From assembly GCF_902801725.1 (NCBI RefSeq), contig NZ_CADCJB010000009.1, forward strand, positions 23,222-87,221: a DNA stretch of 64,000 bases, in the 5' to 3' direction. Of the stretch, positions 28,201-37,000 are shown piece by piece. Under the pieces are notes generated by a model. That model searched no databases. It saw only the letters and a list, made by a program, of their open reading frames with translations, and was not told the origin of the DNA. Source of the stretch: an uncultured Methanobrevibacter sp. (GTDB lineage: Archaea > Methanobacteriota > Methanobacteria > Methanobacteriales > Methanobacteriaceae). The first letter of the stretch is position 1. The number at the start of each line of letters is the position of its first letter. A program made the position numbers and the translations under genes.

Positions 28201-31200
28201 TTGAAGCTGAACTCGGCGAAAATGAAGTTTCAAAAGAGTATTACAAAAAGAGGTTTGCTCAAGGATTCGAATCCACCGTACTTACTCCAAACATAAACGG
28301 AAATCCGGATGAAGGCAAAATCAAACTTATCGGCGACAGAATCGACTCCCACTTCGTAAGACACTTCTGTCAAGACCATTCCATAAGTCCAAATGTTCTC
28401 TTCATGAGCGCTACAATCCTAGCACTTAACAAGTTTACATTCTCCGACAAGGCACTGATAACTACAATCTTCAACGGAAGATCCAACTCCAACTACTACA
28501 ATACTCAGGGAATGCTTGTAAAAACACTCCCAATCATGGTAGGCAGCGAAAACAGGTCAATGATGGTTGAAGACTTCATCAAAGTGGTCGACAAATCATG
28601 GAAAGATGCGCTGGTACACAGCAACTACCCCTACACCACACTTTCCGAGGAATATCAATTGAAACCGGAATTCTTCTATGCATATCACGGAGCGTTTGAA
28701 ACCGATAGTTTGGAAATGGGAGGAAATAAATACGCCATGGAAGAGCTTGACGGAACCGTGGCAACAGACTACAAGCTCAATTTAGACATTTATGATGATG
28801 GAGACGACATTGGAATTTTAATTGAGTACAATGACCAAATCTATACTAAAGACTATGCCAAAGACTTTTTAAACGCAATAAAATACATATTGGTTCAATT
28901 CTTCGTAAACGATATGGACAAATTAAGAATTGAAGATATTGAGCTTGCAACCAACATGATTCCAGTTGAATTTGAAGAAGTAATCAATCCATTCCTCCAC
29001 AAGCGTTTCGAAGCGCAAGCGAAAGAAAAACCTGATGAAATCGCACTTGTTGCAACTGACAAAATACTGTCATATGATGAGCTCAACAAAAAGTCAAACC
29101 GCATAGCAAATGCGCTTATCAAAAAAGGTGTGAAACCTAGAAGCAACATATTGATAATGCTTCCCCGTAACAGTGACCTGATTGCTTCAATAATCGGTGT
29201 ATTAAAAGCAGGTTGTGCCTTCATACCACTCGATTTAAAGTTCCCTAAAGAAAGGATTGACTACGATGGCCTTGACCTAAATTCACTATCCGTTAAAGAA
29301 TTGCTTGAAGAGAACAATACAGACAACACAAATATTGAACTTGATCCTGATGATTTGGCATACATGATTTACACATCAGGTTCAACAGGAAATCCTAAAG
29401 GAGTGATGATTTCACACGAAAACATCTGTAACGAAGTGGAAAACCCAAAAGCACAATACAAAAGCATATTATGCATTACAACAATTGCCTTTGACGTTGC
29501 TATGGAGGACATATTTACATCACTTACACATGGAATCAAACTGGTATTTGCAAACGATTCACAAATCAAAAACATACCTGAACTAACAGAACTAATCAAG
29601 GAACACAAACCAGAAGTAGCTGACTTTACACCATCCAGAATGGCTTCACACCTCGAAGCGGATGAATTCTGTGAAGCAATAAGCTGCCTGAAATGCCTAT
29701 TCCTTGGAGGAGAGCAGTTCTCAACCAAAGTATATGAAAACTTCAAAAAACACTCCGACGCTGTTGTATACAATGGTTACGGACCAACAGAAACCACAAT
29801 CACATCAAACATTAAAGAAGTCACAGATGTCAATGACATAACCGTCGGATACCCAATGTACAACTATATAACTGACGTGCGCGATATTGACGGGAAACTC
29901 CTGCCTTACGGAGTAATGGGAGAGCTATACATTGGAGGAGTCGGTGTAGGAAAAGGATACTACAATATGCCGGACAAAACCGAAGAAGTATTCATGACCA
30001 TTAATGATATCCCATACTACAGAAGCGGAGACTATGCAATCTCAAGACCGGACGGTGAAATAGAACTTTACGGAAGAATCGACAATCAAATCAAACTCAG
30101 AGGACTGAGAATAGAAATCGGAGAAATCGAATCCAACATATCCAACTTCCCAAAAATAAAACAGGGCATTGTCGTAATCAAGAAAATCAGAAACAACGAG
30201 CATCTGTGCGCATACTTCACCTCAGAAGAGGAAATCGACAAGGATGCACTCAAGGAATACCTAAGCGAAAGACTTACACAGTACATGGTTCCGACCGTTT
30301 TCATGCAGATTGAAGAGATGCCGCAAACTCCTAACGGAAAAACAGATGTAAAAGCATTGCCTGAACCTAAACTTGAACTTACATACGTCCCTCCTAAAAA
30401 CAAGCTCGAGCAAACAATCTGTGCAATATACTCCTCCATCCTCGACATAGAAATCGTCGGTGCAGAGGATAACTTCTTTGAAATAGGAGGAACATCACTT
30501 ATCGCATCAAAACTAATCATTGAATTACTTAAACAGGATTATGACGTGAAATATGACGATGTTTTCAGAAACCAAACTCCAAGAAAACTGGCAAGCTTCC
30601 TTTCAGGAGATGAAATCTCAGATGACCTGAACGTTGAAATCATTGAAAACTATGACTATACCAAAATCAACAAGCTTCTTGAGAAAAACACCTTTGAAAA
30701 CTTTGCAAAAGGTACAAACCAAGAGTTGGGTAACGTACTGCTTACTGGAGTAACCGGTTTCCTAGGTATCCACGTATTATATGAATACATCAAAAATGAA
30801 GAGGGAACAATCTACTGTATGCTAAGAAAAGACCAGTTCGATACCTGCGAAGAGCATTTAATAGATTTGATGAACCACTACTTCGATGAGGACTTAACTG
30901 ACCTTATCGGATCAAGGATAATCCTAAGCGAAGGAGACATAACAAATCTGGATGACTTCAAGAAGCTTGAAGACTATCCAATTGATACAATAATCAATTG
31001 TGCAGCCATAGTAAAACACTATACACACGATGACTACATTTTCAGAGTTAATGTCGATGGAGTAATCAACGGACTTGAATTCGCTGATGTAAACGACATC
31101 ACATATGTTCAGATATCCACAGTCAGCGTATTGAACGAATATACAGAAGATGCAGACATTAATGATGTGCACTGCGATGAAAAGACACTGTACTGGGGAC

Positions 31201-31844
31201 AAGACCTGTCCAACAAATACCTGAAGAGTAAGTTTTTAGCAGAAAGAATGGTACTTGAAAAGGCATTAAACGGCCTTAATGTAAAAATAATAAGGGTAGG
31301 AAACCTTATGGGGCGTCAAAGTGATGGAACATTCCAGAAAAACTTTGATACGAATGCATTCCTAAACACTATAAGAGCCATTAAAAACATCAAGGCAACT
31401 ATGCCTGCCTTATCTCAAGAAATTACTGAATTAAGCCCAATCGATTATGTGGCAAAGGCAACACTTGAACTTGCAAAAGCACCGAAAGAAAATACAGTAT
31501 TCCATGCCTTCAGCGATAAGGCGATACCACTCAGAGACATAATTAATGTTCTCAACTCATTCGGATTCGGCATTGAAGAAGTCACACCTGAGGAGTTCAG
31601 AAAAATCTATGAAAAGAACATGGACGAAAACATTCAAGGAATGATTACTGCTGAGTTAAACATTGATGACTTTGCTGAAGACAATAAAGAAACAGAAGAT
31701 GTTGAAAGTGATGTCTACGAAATTGTAATGAAGGAGCAAACATTGGAAATCCTTAAAACATTTGGATTCAGCTGGCCTGAATGCGACAAAGAGTATCTTA
31801 CAAGAATAATCAGACATCTGGTTGAAGTGAATTATTTTGATTAG
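19293..31844 (+). CDS. Four-module non-ribosomal peptide synthetase with terminal reductase (NRPS1)
   Basis: 4,183 residues. Order: half C domain (1-230, no HHxxxDG), A1 (core YTSGSTG at 366), T1 (Ser749), C2 (HHLITDG at 930), A2 (1371), T2 (Ser1746), C3 (HHIITDG at 1929), A3 (2374), T3 (Ser2749), C4 (HHIITDG at 2932), A4 (3360), T4 (Ser3735), thioester reductase (TGVTGFLG from 3818, YxxxK at 3976-3980). A domains activate carboxylic acids as adenylates, T domains carry them on phosphopantetheine, C domains form peptide bonds and the reductase releases an aldehyde or alcohol. No epimerase, MbtH or phosphopantetheinyl transferase is seen in the window. A1 lacks the Asp that normally binds the alpha-amino group; A4 has a 12-residue deletion between core motifs A2 and A3. 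Probably of bacterial (Clostridial) ancestry. Confidence 0.96.
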   Translation: MVDRNINYNRYFLRQINDFDESTMLNPDLTGNEKIKLNKNELKIKNNKIKEFCKENSISENILFLASTLTTLNKFNFSNKNLIFHENNIIFTTKFENRKITIRDYLIQIQNDYLENLKYCEFSTDKIIDEYDLKTEFYYAFNKDLNLNSFKREYNFYLNIQKTAEEFVLSSHYNDQLYSNEYINLFLKSIATIINQILSIDTSKSTLSDITLIKKEESKEFKEVEIPFIHKRFEKQVEANPDHTALISNGERLTYSEINKKSNKIANALIKKGVKPKSNVLVMLPRNSNLIASIMGILKAGCTYIPIDPSYPKERIEYIYKNSKADYIITDRDLEDSINISELLKEENSENPDVNIKPDDLAYVIYTSGSTGNPKGVMGSHKNITSVFSKDENNEIYNEYVKMNRNLGISTVSFVAFLVDFMSLTFGTTLILANDNEIENIESLTRLIESEKPDAITFTTPSRLKQSLEYESFTKELSSINYITIGGEMVTMDVLSKLPCDKTNVYIGYGSTETTGFATLEKITNPNNDLTIGKSVHNAISDVRDIDGKIVPQGVMGELYIGGNGIAKGYYNLDDESNESFLTINRIPYYKTGDYAIETPDGKIELKGRIDNQIKLRGLRIEIREVESNISKYPNINENIVVIKKINNEDHLCTYFTSEKKINSNELKEFLKERLTKYMIPTVFMQLDELPKTPNGKISIRELPKPKLNLELVPPQSETEKTLFKIASSISEITEFGVTDDLYAIGFTSLTFMKLNAAIYNETGINLNISKLIDNPTIKNIANQIENTKSGDLDKIMEDAKNAMYIPLTANQLGVYYECAQKPDEPQYNLPSLIKFDKTVDGEILREAIIKTIDAYPYLKTRIVMHGDQLMHKRDDSIAIDDIPIVEVPSISDEEIQKLNTERFDLLGGQLFRAKIYVTDDEIILFFDIHHLITDGESIDRLFRNFAYAYEGKEIESEIFDGYVNALLEAENENSAEYIASERYFHELLTQEVDSTVLTPDLNGNEEEGELVSISKNINPKLIREFCANERISPNVLFMASTVLNLNKYTFSDKSLITTIFNGRSSPNYFNTQGFLVKTLPLLSINEDRDITVKQFLTQIDGIWKETIQHADYPYIKIAEEFQLKPEFMYTYNNRDEQVITVNGNEYPYIHLETQQTDYKVTFDINESKDNIELSILYNNQLYSEKYIKVFLNSVLSIITQFINDDTGNLSISEIELNRNYEIPEFTPVENPFIHKRFEKQVESNPKGIALVAEDATLTNEELNQKANKIANALIKKGVKPKSNVLVMLHRNSDLIASILGILKAGSTYIPIDLEYPQDRINYIYENSQADYIISEEDKENALNIKELLKETNTKTPDVEITPDDLAYMIYTSGSTGNPKGVMISHENICNEVENPKSQYESLLCIATISFDVAMDDIFVALANGIKLIFANDSQIKIIPELTKLINEHKPEVAEFTPSRLASHLEVDEFCEAIRCLKCLFLGGEQFSTKVYENFRKHSDAIVYNSYGPTETTITSNNKEVTDVNDITVGYPLYNYVTDVRDIDGKLLPYGVMGELYIGGVGVGKGYYNMPDKTEEVFLTINNIPYYRSGDYAISRPDGEIELLGRIDNQIKLRGLRIEIGEIESNINRFPSVKQAVVVIREINNNDHLCAYYTADDEIDTFELKDFLKDKLTKYMIPTAYMQLDEMPQTPNGKTDIKALPKPKLDLEYVEAENETEQILFKIASELVNTNKFGVTDDLYAIGFTSLILMKFNSLIYTETGVNIDISQLFDDPTIRKLALQIKEGYDRLDLEEFTKLADKLEYFPLTDNQLGVYYECMQSPDEIKYTMPTVLRLDSTVDAEKLKKSIIKAVEAHPYIKTRIITTDDGSLKQYKNNEADIDEIEIVKVDSITDDEIIKNDVKAFNFGDEQLFRFKIYETACETVLFSDFHHIITDGESQINFFTDVANEYENKDMSEEIVDGYIYSLIEDDAKNSEIYEKSKEFFDEKLSQDIESTVLTPNLNGNPDEGELKTVIQKINPKNIKEFCNDYSLSQNALFLSALALTLNKFTFSDKTLITTIFNGRSNPYYYNTQGFLVKTLPLIFRSKNRKATIKEFIRGIDEIWKETIKHSGYPYTTLAEEYQLKPEFFFSYQEFLKSEEVTINDKAYEGYELSSDDISATAYKINLDIFAYEDNIKFKLDYNDQLYSKDYIQKFLDSLKLVLNQFIKSDIDKLMINEIELESESELVEFTPVKNPLIHKRFEKQVESIPDEIALVSNEEKYTYRKLNELSNRVANALIKRGVEPRNNVLVMLPRNSDMIAAILGVLKAGCAYIPIDLEYPKERIDYIYENSQSDYIISNETYDNSLDIKELLEEENIKNPDVEITPNDLAYMIYTSGSTGNPKGVMISHKNICNQVQNPKSQYESLLCLATVSFDVSVDDMLTSLSNGLKLILASDTQIKNIPKLIELIESEKPEVSEITPSRLASYLEVPEFCEVIGCLKCLFLGGEQFSTNVYENFRKHSDAIVYNSYGPTETTITSNNKEITDVNDITVGLPLENYITDVRDIDGKLLPQGVMGELYIGGVSVGKGYYNMPDKTEEVFMTINNIPYYRSGDYAIEKPNAEIDIKGRIDNQIKLRGLRIEIGEIEANITRFPKIKNTAVVIKKINNSEHLCAYFTGEEDIDINLLKRYLQNKLTKYMVPTVFMQIDEMPQTPNGKTDIKALPEPSLALNFVEPETETEKKIFKLVSSLTSADEFGITDDLYALGFTSLTLMKLNSMIYNVTDVNIEITDLFNNPTIQSLADKVDNNIDTQIDIPEIIKTAETMDLFPLTSNQLGIYYECKQTEEIKYTIPSCIRFGSDIDAYRLKQAIIDTVEAHPYLKTRIITTPNGELRQKRCDDAEIDEIEIVEIDSISNKEMMDKDVQFIPIEDNQLFRFKIYKTPDETVLFTDIHHIITDGVSQDLLFKDMLQAYNHEEIDKETVDGYAYSLIEAELGENEVSKEYYKKRFAQGFESTVLTPNINGNPDEGKIKLIGDRIDSHFVRHFCQDHSISPNVLFMSATILALNKFTFSDKALITTIFNGRSNSNYYNTQGMLVKTLPIMVGSENRSMMVEDFIKVVDKSWKDALVHSNYPYTTLSEEYQLKPEFFYAYHGAFETDSLEMGGNKYAMEELDGTVATDYKLNLDIYDDGDDIGILIEYNDQIYTKDYAKDFLNAIKYILVQFFVNDMDKLRIEDIELATNMIPVEFEEVINPFLHKRFEAQAKEKPDEIALVATDKILSYDELNKKSNRIANALIKKGVKPRSNILIMLPRNSDLIASIIGVLKAGCAFIPLDLKFPKERIDYDGLDLNSLSVKELLEENNTDNTNIELDPDDLAYMIYTSGSTGNPKGVMISHENICNEVENPKAQYKSILCITTIAFDVAMEDIFTSLTHGIKLVFANDSQIKNIPELTELIKEHKPEVADFTPSRMASHLEADEFCEAISCLKCLFLGGEQFSTKVYENFKKHSDAVVYNGYGPTETTITSNIKEVTDVNDITVGYPMYNYITDVRDIDGKLLPYGVMGELYIGGVGVGKGYYNMPDKTEEVFMTINDIPYYRSGDYAISRPDGEIELYGRIDNQIKLRGLRIEIGEIESNISNFPKIKQGIVVIKKIRNNEHLCAYFTSEEEIDKDALKEYLSERLTQYMVPTVFMQIEEMPQTPNGKTDVKALPEPKLELTYVPPKNKLEQTICAIYSSILDIEIVGAEDNFFEIGGTSLIASKLIIELLKQDYDVKYDDVFRNQTPRKLASFLSGDEISDDLNVEIIENYDYTKINKLLEKNTFENFAKGTNQELGNVLLTGVTGFLGIHVLYEYIKNEEGTIYCMLRKDQFDTCEEHLIDLMNHYFDEDLTDLIGSRIILSEGDITNLDDFKKLEDYPIDTIINCAAIVKHYTHDDYIFRVNVDGVINGLEFADVNDITYVQISTVSVLNEYTEDADINDVHCDEKTLYWGQDLSNKYLKSKFLAERMVLEKALNGLNVKIIRVGNLMGRQSDGTFQKNFDTNAFLNTIRAIKNIKATMPALSQEITELSPIDYVAKATLELAKAPKENTVFHAFSDKAIPLRDIINVLNSFGFGIEEVTPEEFRKIYEKNMDENIQGMITAELNIDDFAEDNKETEDVESDVYEIVMKEQTLEILKTFGFSWPECDKEYLTRIIRHLVEVNYFD

Positions 31845-31863
31845 AAAAAATCGTTGAAGTAAT

Positions 31864-31893
31864 TTTGAACTCCCATCTAATGGGAAGTTCAAA
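31864..31893. terminator. Hairpin between NRPS1 and convergent membrane-protein gene
   Basis: TTTGAACTCCCAT pairs with ATGGGAAGTTCAAA around CTA, with one bulged A. On the minus strand a T6 run follows, so it best fits as terminator of the membrane-protein gene and perhaps of both. Confidence 0.55.
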
Positions 31894-31925
31894 TAATACC
31901 TTCAGATTAACTCCGTTTAACAGTT

Positions 31926-32486
31926 TTAAACAGCGAAATCGTATTTTCCTCTTTGAACTCTTTCAAAGTAAGTCAAAGCAATTGTAACAGGAATAATAAT
32001 GTATTTAAGGGCAATAAACCAAGGCATTCCCCCCATCATATTAAATATCAGTACAATAACACCGGAAATAAGAGATATTAAAATTGCAAAGTTAGCAACC
32101 TTATAGTTTACCCTATATTCATGAAGGAAAAAGATCATGCTGATTAGTGTTATCACTGTAAGCATGCCGACAGGATTTTTAAAATCAACCGTAGTGGCGA
32201 ATATTCCAAATATAATCACGACAATATATAAAATTACTGCAGACAGGAAAAAAGCTTCCTGATTCCTTTTCGCATTAAAGCCATAAAATGAATAAACTAA
32301 AAGAGCAATACAAACCAAAAATGAAAGAATATTTGTTATATAACTGAGAGTAAATCCCATTCTTAATTCAAACATACCCCATATACTGATTATGGCTACA
32401 CATATTACCAATATGCTTTGAAAAAGTAGACCGTAAGCCAATCTTGAAGAAATTCCAAAACGGGCCAACATTTCATCATTATTCAT
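31926..32486 (-). CDS. Multi-spanning membrane protein of unknown function
   Basis: 186 residues with about six hydrophobic helices (for example ILVICVAIISIWGMF, ILSFLVCIALLVYSF, AVILYIVVIIFGIFA, LTVITLISMIFFL, FAILISLISGVIVLIF) and short polar loops. The N-terminus MNNDEMLARFG is soluble and the C-terminus ends FERVQRGKYDFAV. I do not recognise a family and see no conserved polar residues within the helices that would suggest transport. A GGAG seven bases upstream of ATG supports the start. It lies between NRPS1 and the esterase gene and is oriented against NRPS1. Confidence 0.7.
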   Translation of the reverse strand: MNNDEMLARFGISSRLAYGLLFQSILVICVAIISIWGMFELRMGFTLSYITNILSFLVCIALLVYSFYGFNAKRNQEAFFLSAVILYIVVIIFGIFATTVDFKNPVGMLTVITLISMIFFLHEYRVNYKVANFAILISLISGVIVLIFNMMGGMPWFIALKYIIIPVTIALTYFERVQRGKYDFAV

Positions 32487-32725
32487 AATACTGAACTCCT
32501 TTAATTGATATTAATATATATCTTTTTACTTTATATTAATTTTTTCTAAAATTTTGGATGTTTCAAATATTAATTGTAACTATTCTGAACGAAATTTAAA
32601 TGAAACTTTAAGCTTTTAACTCAAATTTTTTAATTTATAAGTATAAAATTATATAAAAATAAAACCATGTTTAAATCAAACATTCAATGAATTGATAGTA
32701 AGATTAAATTATAGATGTGTGAAAA

Positions 32726-33613
32726 ATGTCAAAAAGATCAGAAATAATAGAAACTATTCTCGAGAAAAAACACCGCGAATATATTGATGATGCCTCCAAG
32801 GCAGACGAATATATGCAAGAACGTTCCCTTGAAGAAGACGAAGAATACAAAATTCCAAAAATGATATATCATACAAAAGTTGAAAGCAAAGACATGTTCG
32901 GATGCCAAATGGTTACATTTAATGATGTTGAAAATACAGAGCGTCTGATCATATATCTTCACGGAGGAATATATGTAAACGAAATCAGACAACCTCACAT
33001 TTCCTTTTGCGACAAACTCGCAAAAAAGGTTAATGCATGCATATTTACTCCAATATACCCTCTTGCTCCAAACCACACCTATGAAGAAACATATGAAATT
33101 GTTGAAAAGTTATATGCCCATCTGCTAACAATCAAAAAGCCCATCACAATTATGGGAGATTCAGCCGGAGGCGGATTGACTGCAGCATTCTGCGAATATT
33201 TGGGGAATAATAACCTGCCCCAGCCAAATAACATAATTCTAATATCACCATGGGTTGACGTATCAATGTCCGGAAATTATGACGACGTTGAATATGATCC
33301 TATGCTTGGAGTGGACGGCGCCCGCGAAATGGGAAAATCATGGGCAGGAGACCTGGATCCGAAAGACTATAAGGTAAGTCCATTGTTTGGAGAAGTGAGC
33401 AAACTCCCAAAAACTACGATATTCATTGGAACTCATGAAATAATATATTCAGACGTTGTCAAATTTCATGACAAGCTAAAGGATAACGGCGTTGATGTTG
33501 AATTGAATGTCGGAGAAAAAATGAGCCACGTTTATCCGCTTTATCCAATGGTTCCAGAAGCAAAAGAAGCATTTAATCACATTGTTGAAATACTTCTTGG
33601 CCAATCAAAGTAA
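32726..33613 (+). CDS. Alpha/beta hydrolase, hormone-sensitive-lipase-type esterase
   Basis: A 295-residue esterase. LIIYLHGGIYVNEIR supplies the HGG oxyanion motif (about residue 80), IMGDSAGGGLTAAF the GDSAGG nucleophile elbow (Ser about 148), then an Asp-containing IFIGTHEIIYSDVVKF and GEKMSHVYPLYP with the catalytic His. It has no signal peptide, so it acts in the cytoplasm, on short acyl esters in the known family. Its site next to NRPS1 could suggest tailoring or hydrolysis of the peptide product, but it is not a type II thioesterase by sequence and lies beyond the convergent membrane-protein gene. Start: GTGA four bases before ATG. Confidence 0.85.
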   Translation: MSKRSEIIETILEKKHREYIDDASKADEYMQERSLEEDEEYKIPKMIYHTKVESKDMFGCQMVTFNDVENTERLIIYLHGGIYVNEIRQPHISFCDKLAKKVNACIFTPIYPLAPNHTYEETYEIVEKLYAHLLTIKKPITIMGDSAGGGLTAAFCEYLGNNNLPQPNNIILISPWVDVSMSGNYDDVEYDPMLGVDGAREMGKSWAGDLDPKDYKVSPLFGEVSKLPKTTIFIGTHEIIYSDVVKFHDKLKDNGVDVELNVGEKMSHVYPLYPMVPEAKEAFNHIVEILLGQSK

Positions 33614-34014
33614 CCTGCTTTTAGCTATTTAAAGTTCCCGAAAGTATTTGGAAAGTCACCAATTATGGAACCCATTATATTTATGCATTGTTTAGATGAA
33701 AAAATTTTATATTAGATTTTTAAAGAGATAGTATCAATAATGAGCATTTTTACAATAGTGCAGATATTAAAGAAACATTAAAACAATATGAAAATTATTT
33801 TTTTATAATTGTGAATTCTATCTTTTTTATTAAACTTTTGAACTGCCTCAACTTGTAGAAGTTGAAGATTGATTATATCAGCATACCCCAACATAGCTGA
33901 TTTATAGAAAATTACTTCCCTTTAACTTATTCCTCCAACATCTAAAACTATTAATTCCTTCAATGATAAATTATTAGATATAACTTATAATTAAAGAAAT
34001 TGGAGGAATAAATC
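33614..34014. other. Intergenic region with hairpin element, copy 1
   Basis: A 401-bp AT-rich gap. It contains a 30-base element on the minus strand at 33838-33867: stem CTTCAACTT/AAGTTGAGG around CTAC, followed by CAGTTCAA. A related copy occurs at 43824-43853. The right end holds the promoter and the strong GGAGG of the adhesin gene. No ORF is seen. Confidence 0.5.
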
Positions 34015-37000
34015 TTGAAATTATATAAAATAACTATTATTATATTGTTCGTGTTTATTTTTTCAATAGGTGCCGTTTCAAGCCAGGATGCAAATCAAAC
34101 TGCAGATTTGGATATTGGAACAGATGTAGAATTGGAATCAGGAAATCCTGATTTAGTTTCGACTTCAACAGGCACATTTATTGATTTGAACGCAAGCATA
34201 TCACAAAGCAGTGCGAAGATGGATATCGATCAGGATTATGCCTATGATATCAAAAAAGACAAAGCTCTCTCAAGCATTGAGATAACTAATAAAAATTTAT
34301 CAATTAATGGTAATAACCATATCATAGACGGTAATGGCCTAACAAGAATTTTTACAGTCGATTCTTCAAACGTTGTAATGAACAATCTGATTATTAAAAA
34401 TGCAAATCGGTCAGCCATTTTCATTAAAAATTCAACATTAATAACAAACAATGTTACCTTTGAAAACAATCTTGCCGTAGGCGGCGGTGCAATTTGTGGA
34501 GTATCATCCATTTACAACAGCAGTGGTGATAGGTTTATCAATAATTATGCCAAATACGGCTCTTCAATTTACCTAGCAGATAGAAGTGAATTATATCTTA
34601 ACGATGGAACTTTTAAAAATGATGATTACTTCGATTGGAGTTTAATATATTTGAATTCTTGTACAGTTGATATACAGAACTCTGCTTTTTATAATTTAAC
34701 ATCAAATTATTGCCCTGCACTGTATATTGGAGAGTGTGAAGGTAGAATTAAAAATTCCAAATTTGTTAATTTGCACGCGAATAAGACAGCGGGTGCTGTA
34801 GCTTTAAAAAAGATTTTCAAAGAATTTTCCATTGAGGATTGTGAATTTATAAATGCCACCAGCGAAAAGAATGGGGGTGCAATTTATGCCGACATAAATG
34901 GAGATGGAGACTTGCCACGGGGAAACCTGAATATTGTCAATTCCCGTTTTGAAGATTGCACTTCTGAATTTGGTGGTGCCGTTGTTCAATTAGGAGGACT
35001 TTTAAATATAAACAATACAAATTTCACTTCAAATATTGCTGATTATGATGGAGGAGCTGTTTATACTTCAAATTCTTATGTTAGTATCGATAATTCCAGT
35101 TTTATTTCAAATAAAGGTTTAACAGATGGATTTTCAAATGGTGGTGCAATATTTAATGATAAAGGATCATTAGAATTAATTGGCTGTACTCTTGAAAATA
35201 ATGTGGCAAGCAATGCATCTTCAATTTACAGCTATGAATCAGAATTAACCCTGAATGAATGCCACTTTAACAACCCAACTGTAAACAGCACCAGCATCTG
35301 CATGGTATTTGGCAATGGATATTCACAAAATGGAACCGATTTCAACAATGATGTCCTATCCTTAAACAACACATATTTTGAAACAAATGTAAAGAGTTCT
35401 CAAAAACCGTTTGTTATTATCAACAATACAATCCATTATGATAAACTGCCGGAAAGGTTTGATTTGAGGGATTACAATTGGGTATCCCCAGTTAAAAAAC
35501 AAGGGGATATGGGTGCCTGTTGGGCATTCGGTAATGTTGCCGCATTAGAATCATCATTGATGCGATACCTGAATATCACCTATGACTTTTCCGAGAACAA
35601 TGTGCAAAATTCAATGCTGAAATATTCAAAATATGGCGTTTCCACTATTACAGAAGGGGGAGACTTATATACTGCAGTAGGATATCTGCTTAGTTGGCTT
35701 GGAATATCACCTACAGAATACGATAGCTATGATGAATTGGGCAAAATTTCACCGATTATATCTTCACCCAATGATGTCCACATATTCGATGCGGTTTTTG
35801 TCCCTGCAAGAAATAATGTAACAGATAATTATTTAATCAAAAAGGCAATTATTGATTATGGCGCTTTAGCCGTTTCATGCTTTGCAGTTGAGGATGGAAT
35901 CTATTTCAATACAAACACTTCTGCACAGTACATAAATGAATCCTCAACCGAAAATCATAAGGTTTGTGTGGTCGGTTGGGATGACAATTACTCCAAGGAT
36001 AATTTTGCAATCACACCGCCAGGTGACGGCGCATGGATTATCAAAAACAGCTGGGGCAGCGAATGGGGAGACAAAGGCTACTTCTACATATCCTATTATG
36101 ATGGAAGTTTTGCATCCAAAAAAGAACTTACCGGTTATATTATTAAGAATGACATCAATTATGACATGATTTATCAGCACGATATCGGCGGAGATTTAGT
36201 GTTGCTAGATGCGAATTATTATATGAACAAGTATATTGCAGAAGAAGATGCCCTAATTGCTGCTGTCGGAACTTATTTCGACAGTTCTAACTTAAACTAC
36301 GAATTCTCAGTTTTCGTCAATGATGTTGAAGTATATACTCATAAAGGCGCAAGTGAATTCAGAGGATATTCTACAATACCATTAAACAAATTCATAAAAA
36401 TCAAAAAAGGAGATGCCTTTAAAGTCATATTTAAGAATAAGGCCCCTGCATTAACTGACGGCAGGACACCTATTGACAAGGACGTGACATTCCAAAGTGA
36501 TGACGGAAAAACATGGGAGGATTTATCCAACACCCAACGCGTAGCGGTTTTAAAAGTTTACACAATTCCTGATTTGAATATCGCTGACGATCTGGTCAAA
36601 TATTACGGTGATGATACTCCATATACTGCTAACGTTCAGCCTGGCGACAAAGTGATATTTGAAATCAACGGCATTACTGCAACAGTAACAGCGGATGAAA
36701 ATGGAAGTGCAGAACTTGGCATTGATTTAAAACCCGGCACATACTATATAAAAGTGAATTACAATGGAACCAAGTATCCTTTCAATGTTATAATCAAAAG
36801 CACAATCTCATCTCAGGATGCAACCAGAGGCTATAACAGCAACTACAACCATAAAATCCAATTGCTTGATAAAAAAGGCAATGCCTTAAACAATACTGCA
36901 ATTACTGTGACCGTCAATGGCAAAACTAGCAAATATACAACTGACAGCAACGGTTTTGTCACCATAAAATTTACTAAATTAACAGCCAATCAGAAAATTA

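Noticed and set aside
23400..29900. Regular repeats that might be read as an array
   Set aside because: The 3-kb periodicity comes from NRPS modules; there is no short repeat-spacer structure, so no CRISPR.
19313..31202. Many 60-150-codon minus-strand frames inside NRPS1
   Set aside because: They are antisense shadows of a coding region with strong codon bias; they repeat with the modules and lack ribosome sites and family motifs.
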